Of a stretch of 64,000 nt of DNA, positions 62,810 through 64,000 are shown in pieces; position 1 is the stretch's first letter, and each line of letters begins with the position of its first letter. Where the stretch lies: NCBI RefSeq assembly GCF_042680805.1, contig NZ_JBHUEM010000003.1, positions 62,001 to 126,000 on the forward strand, read 5' to 3'. The DNA comes from Bacillus_CJ salitolerans. Lineage in GTDB: Bacteria; Bacillota; Bacilli; Bacillales; SA4. The notes under the pieces were generated by a model. It was not told the origin of the DNA, did no database searches, and saw nothing but the letters and a program-made list of their open reading frames with translations. Position numbers and translations under genes: made by a program.

Positions 62810-63325
62810 TTAACATTCCTTTCCTAAATGGAATGTTTCGTAAACTGTCCAGGAACCATTCTCTAGTTGGTATAATAACTGAAAGCGATCAACTGTTTCT
62901 TGATGATTGATATTCAACATTTTTAGAGAGCTAAGGACATCCGAATGTTCATCATCAGATAACTGCTGTCCAATTGTAATATGAGGAACAAACGCATACT
63001 CTTTTTCACTTGGGAAAGCACCAGTATGCATTTTATTATGAAGGTTCTCTAATGCAGGAGTTGATTCAACCGCTAGATAAATAACGTTGTTCACTGGATG
63101 AAAAGAGCTTACTTTGTAAACATTTAAGGTGAATGGTTTTACTTCAGAAGCAACTTTATGTAATTCTTGTACTAAGTCCTTAATGTCATCATCAGATGTA
63201 TCGAAGGAATTTTTCAATGTCACATGAGGCGGGATTAAAGCATAGTTTGGATCATATCTTTTTCGATATGAGTTCGCTAAATCTTGAAGTTTTTTTGACG
63301 GAAACAAAGCAATACCGTATTTCAT
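62810..63325 (-). CDS. yjcG: 2H-phosphoesterase-family protein YjcG
   Basis: 171 residues. The two HxT/S motifs of the 2H (2'-5' RNA ligase-like) superfamily are present: PPHVTLKNSF near residue 35 and FVPHITIGQ near 115. Same order and sizes as B. subtilis yjcG. GGAGGTAA precedes the ATG. Confidence 0.9.
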   Translation of the reverse strand: MKYGIALFPSKKLQDLANSYRKRYDPNYALIPPHVTLKNSFDTSDDDIKDLVQELHKVASEVKPFTLNVYKVSSFHPVNNVIYLAVESTPALENLHNKMHTGAFPSEKEYAFVPHITIGQQLSDDEHSDVLSSLKMLNINHQETVDRFQLLYQLENGSWTVYETFHLGKEC

Positions 63326-63406
63326 AGTTTGTTACCTCCCAAGAATATCTTATATAAGAACATGTATGCTATAAACTATTATACCAAATTTTCAAATTTT
63401 ACAGAA

Positions 63407-64000
63407 CTAATCTTTTAGAATGATTTGTAACGCTTGCTTTAGATCTGGCTGCCAGTACGTCCAAGTGTGATCTCCATCAAATTCATGAAATGAGGAGTCA
63501 AATTTTTTACTTTTCATGAGTGTGGCTAACTCACGATTAGGATTTACAAAATCCTTTGTTTCCCCTTTAGTTGTTTCAACAGCTGTTTCTTTTGTACCGA
63601 CTGAATGATACAGCTGTAGTAAATGCGGTGAAGGAAAATGTTGGATTTGTTTTTTTACAAAGGAATTAACGAATGGCGACTGCAAAACAATTTTCCCAAA
63701 TGTATTTGGATATTTTAATCCAGCTAGCAAAGAGACTGTTCCACCTAGTGAATCACCTACAAGTACTCGACCTCTACCCATTTGATACGTGGGATATTTT
63801 TCATCCAAATAGGGTACTAGCTCGTGAGCTAAGAACCGTATGTAGCTTTCATGATTTTGACCATTTGGATGATATTTACTATATCGATCATTTACATCCA
63901 TATAAGGGATACCAATAATCAGGATATTAGGAATCGCTCCATCTTCTAATAATTCCTCTGTGACACGAGCAATTCTTCCGAGGTTAAAATAATCCTGTCC
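63407..64000 (-). CDS. yjcH: Esterase-family protein YjcH (5' truncated)
   Basis: Alpha/beta-hydrolase of the esterase D/enterochelin-esterase type. The frame stays open to the right edge (IPNILIIGIPYMDVNDRY...), so the N-terminus lies outside. The nucleophile Ser is in VLVGDSLGGTVSLLAG and the catalytic His in FDGDHTWTYWQ. It heads the yjcH-yjcG-yjcF group on this strand. Confidence 0.88.
   Translation of the reverse strand, partial: GQDYFNLGRIARVTEELLEDGAIPNILIIGIPYMDVNDRYSKYHPNGQNHESYIRFLAHELVPYLDEKYPTYQMGRGRVLVGDSLGGTVSLLAGLKYPNTFGKIVLQSPFVNSFVKKQIQHFPSPHLLQLYHSVGTKETAVETTKGETKDFVNPNRELATLMKSKKFDSSFHEFDGDHTWTYWQPDLKQALQIILKD

Noticed and set aside
56386..64000. Transposon ends or transposase that would show the spoVA-type operon to be mobile
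   Set aside because: No transposase, resolvase or terminal inverted repeat was seen around the operon.

Overview
The window is low-GC chromosomal DNA from an endospore-forming member of the Bacillaceae. The gene order follows the Bacillus subtilis app - yjbA - trpS - opp - yjbC - spx - yjbE - mecA - coiA - pepF - yjbH...yjbQ - fabI - cot - yjcFGH region closely (synteny from memory, not from a search). Spore-coat genes, a spoVA-type operon, competence (CoiA) and Spx/MecA/YjbH homologues support this. No phage, insertion sequence, CRISPR array, rRNA or tRNA gene was seen.

Layout. 1-5.7 kb: app oligopeptide ABC transporter (appDFABC, appD cut by the window edge). 6-11.2 kb: a small membrane protein, YjbA, a methyl-accepting chemotaxis protein, and trpS behind a Trp T-box. 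11.6-17.4 kb: second peptide transporter oppABCDF, with a probable attenuator after oppA. 17.8-21.4 kb: a frameshifted PilZ gene, a DUF4015 protein, a small membrane protein and YjbC. 21.6-25.9 kb: an RND exporter and its adaptor, lying between yjbC and spx. 26.2-34.9 kb: spx, yjbE, mecA, cls, a DinB-family gene with a LexA-like box, coiA, map and pepF. 35-41.4 kb: YjbH, truncated haemoglobin, lytic transglycosylase, CYTH protein, YjbL, the small alarmone synthetase YjbM, NAD kinase and an RluD-type pseudouridine synthase.

41.4-45.1 kb is the strangest part. It holds a 2-kb array of an 83-bp unit that is itself built of four 20-21 bp monomers, then a NERD nuclease gene, then a 191-bp segment present three times in tandem across the NERD/prpE convergent junction. 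45.8-51.6 kb: RodA/FtsW, MgtE, a CPA2 antiporter and FabI. 51.9-56.6 kb: small sporulation-type genes, CotO, CotZ/CotY, and a divergent FolD behind a ZTP riboswitch. 57-60.4 kb: a six-gene yhcN-like/spoVAC/spoVAD/spoVAEb/DUF1657/DUF421 operon with a sigma-G-like promoter, resembling the spoVA2 (spoVA2mob) type linked to high spore heat resistance. 60.8-64 kb: CsaA, a second DUF421 protein, YjcF, YjcG and a truncated YjcH esterase.

Five intergenic copies of a structured repeat of about 80-240 bp (5.7, 17.5, 21.4, 35.5 and 56.7 kb) and one GC-rich palindromic repeat (20.0 kb) punctuate the window.

Functional links: Spx, its adaptor YjbH, and the Clp adaptor MecA are all here. Spx, LexA-like, FapR-like, T-box and ZTP control elements make the window rich in stress and metabolic regulation. 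The right-hand 12 kb is largely devoted to the spore.
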